NCBI GenBank assembly: GCA_030037405.1
Contig: JASHRK010000236.1
Span: 1 to 5,325, forward strand
DNA: 5,325 nt
DNA from: Acidimicrobiales bacterium
Lineage (GTDB): Bacteria > Actinomycetota > Acidimicrobiia > Acidimicrobiales > Bog-793
Direction: 5' to 3'
Shown here: positions 4,980 through 5,325 of the stretch, piece after piece
How positions within the stretch are numbered: position 1 is the stretch's first letter
Layout: each line of letters opens with the position of its first letter
Made by a program: the position numbers and the translations under genes
The notes under the pieces: model-generated
Databases searched by the model: none
Told to the model about the DNA's origin: nothing
Seen by the model: the letters and a program-made list of their open reading frames with translations, nothing else

Positions 4980-5325
4980 GCGCCGCGAACCTGGCTGCCC
5001 CGTCCGACTGGACCGAGGAACGGACCGGTCTCCGCCGCCGGCTCGCCGAGAAGAGGTGGACCGCCGCGATGATCCTCGGCCTCCTCCTCGTCGTCGCGCC
5101 CCTCGGGTGGGTGCTCGGCGGCGTGATCGACCAAGCCGTGCGCGTGTGGAACTGGCACATGCTGAGCGAGACGACGGCGACGGACGGCCTCGCCAACGCC
5201 ATCGTCGGCACCTTCGTGCTCCTCGCCGGCGTGCTGGTCATCGCAGGCGGGGTCGGGATCTGCTGCGGCATCTACATCGCCGAGTGGGCGCCCCGCCGTA
5301 CGCGCGTCGTCCTGCGGGGCGCCTC
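4976..5325 (+). CDS. pstA: Phosphate ABC transporter permease PstA, N-terminal part (3' truncated by window)
   Basis: The frame opens at GTG 4976 and is still open at the window end, giving 116 residues of an expected 280-300 or more. The start overlaps the pstC stop (GTGA 4976-4979), with GGGAG at 4964-4968 seven bases before it. The polar N-terminus (1-28) has an LRRRLAEKRW stretch just before TM1 (about 29-51), which is typical of PstA. TM2 is about 74-98, in LANAIVGTFVLLAGVLVIAG, followed by GIYIAEWAP; the pattern of G-(I/L)-x-N-A-I-x-G-T and G-I-Y-x-A-E-(Y/W) is a PstA hallmark. Two neighbouring cysteines (C96, C97) sit at the end of TM2 where small or aliphatic residues are usual. The EAA loop lies outside the window. 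It partners PstC, and its place after pstC fits the ordinary permease pair. Confidence 0.92.
   Translation, partial: MSAANLAAPSDWTEERTGLRRRLAEKRWTAAMILGLLLVVAPLGWVLGGVIDQAVRVWNWHMLSETTATDGLANAIVGTFVLLAGVLVIAGGVGICCGIYIAEWAPRRTRVVLRGA

Overview
The window is high-GC DNA with strong G/C preference at third codon positions, and every recognisable gene lies on the + strand. The phosphate-transport proteins resemble, from memory, the Mycobacterium tuberculosis PstB/PstS1/PstC1 set, and the upstream control site looks like an actinobacterial PhoP box. I infer an actinomycete-type bacterium (Actinomycetota), possibly a deep-branching class such as Acidimicrobiia. The class is a guess and the genus cannot be told from this window.

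Left part (1-1640): the C-terminal end of an NfeD-family protein runs into a stomatin/SPFH-domain membrane protein through a 4-base GTGA overlap. This is the classic NfeD-stomatin pair, thought to organise membrane microdomains or membrane-protein quality control. A small six-cysteine DUF2237 protein of unknown function follows 21 bases later, probably on the same transcript.

Middle control region (1641-about 1890): a locally AT-richer stretch holds three direct repeats at exact 11-base spacing (a PHO box), a -10-like TATGGT 9 bases further on, and then a perfect 14-base palindrome. The longest pstB reading frame begins inside this promoter, so its true start is uncertain.

Right part (1786-5325): a high-affinity phosphate ABC transporter operon in the order pstB (ATPase), pstS (phosphate-binding protein), pstC and pstA (permeases, pstA cut by the window end). 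PstS captures phosphate outside the membrane, PstC/PstA form the channel and PstB dimers hydrolyse ATP. The ATPase-first order matches the M. tuberculosis pstB-pstS1-pstC1-pstA2 locus and differs from the E. coli order pstS-C-A-B-phoU. pstC and pstA are coupled by another GTGA overlap.

The least expected structure is a 52-base, nearly fully paired hairpin (3960-4011) within the first 20 codons of pstC, just after pstS. It has no U-tract and may set the PstS:PstC ratio. Other points of interest are the palindrome at the pst promoter, a G-poor leader before pstS, and a PstS without a convincing lipobox. I see no mobile element, CRISPR array, RNA gene or unknown multi-gene system. The genes themselves are ordinary; the novelty, if any, is regulatory.
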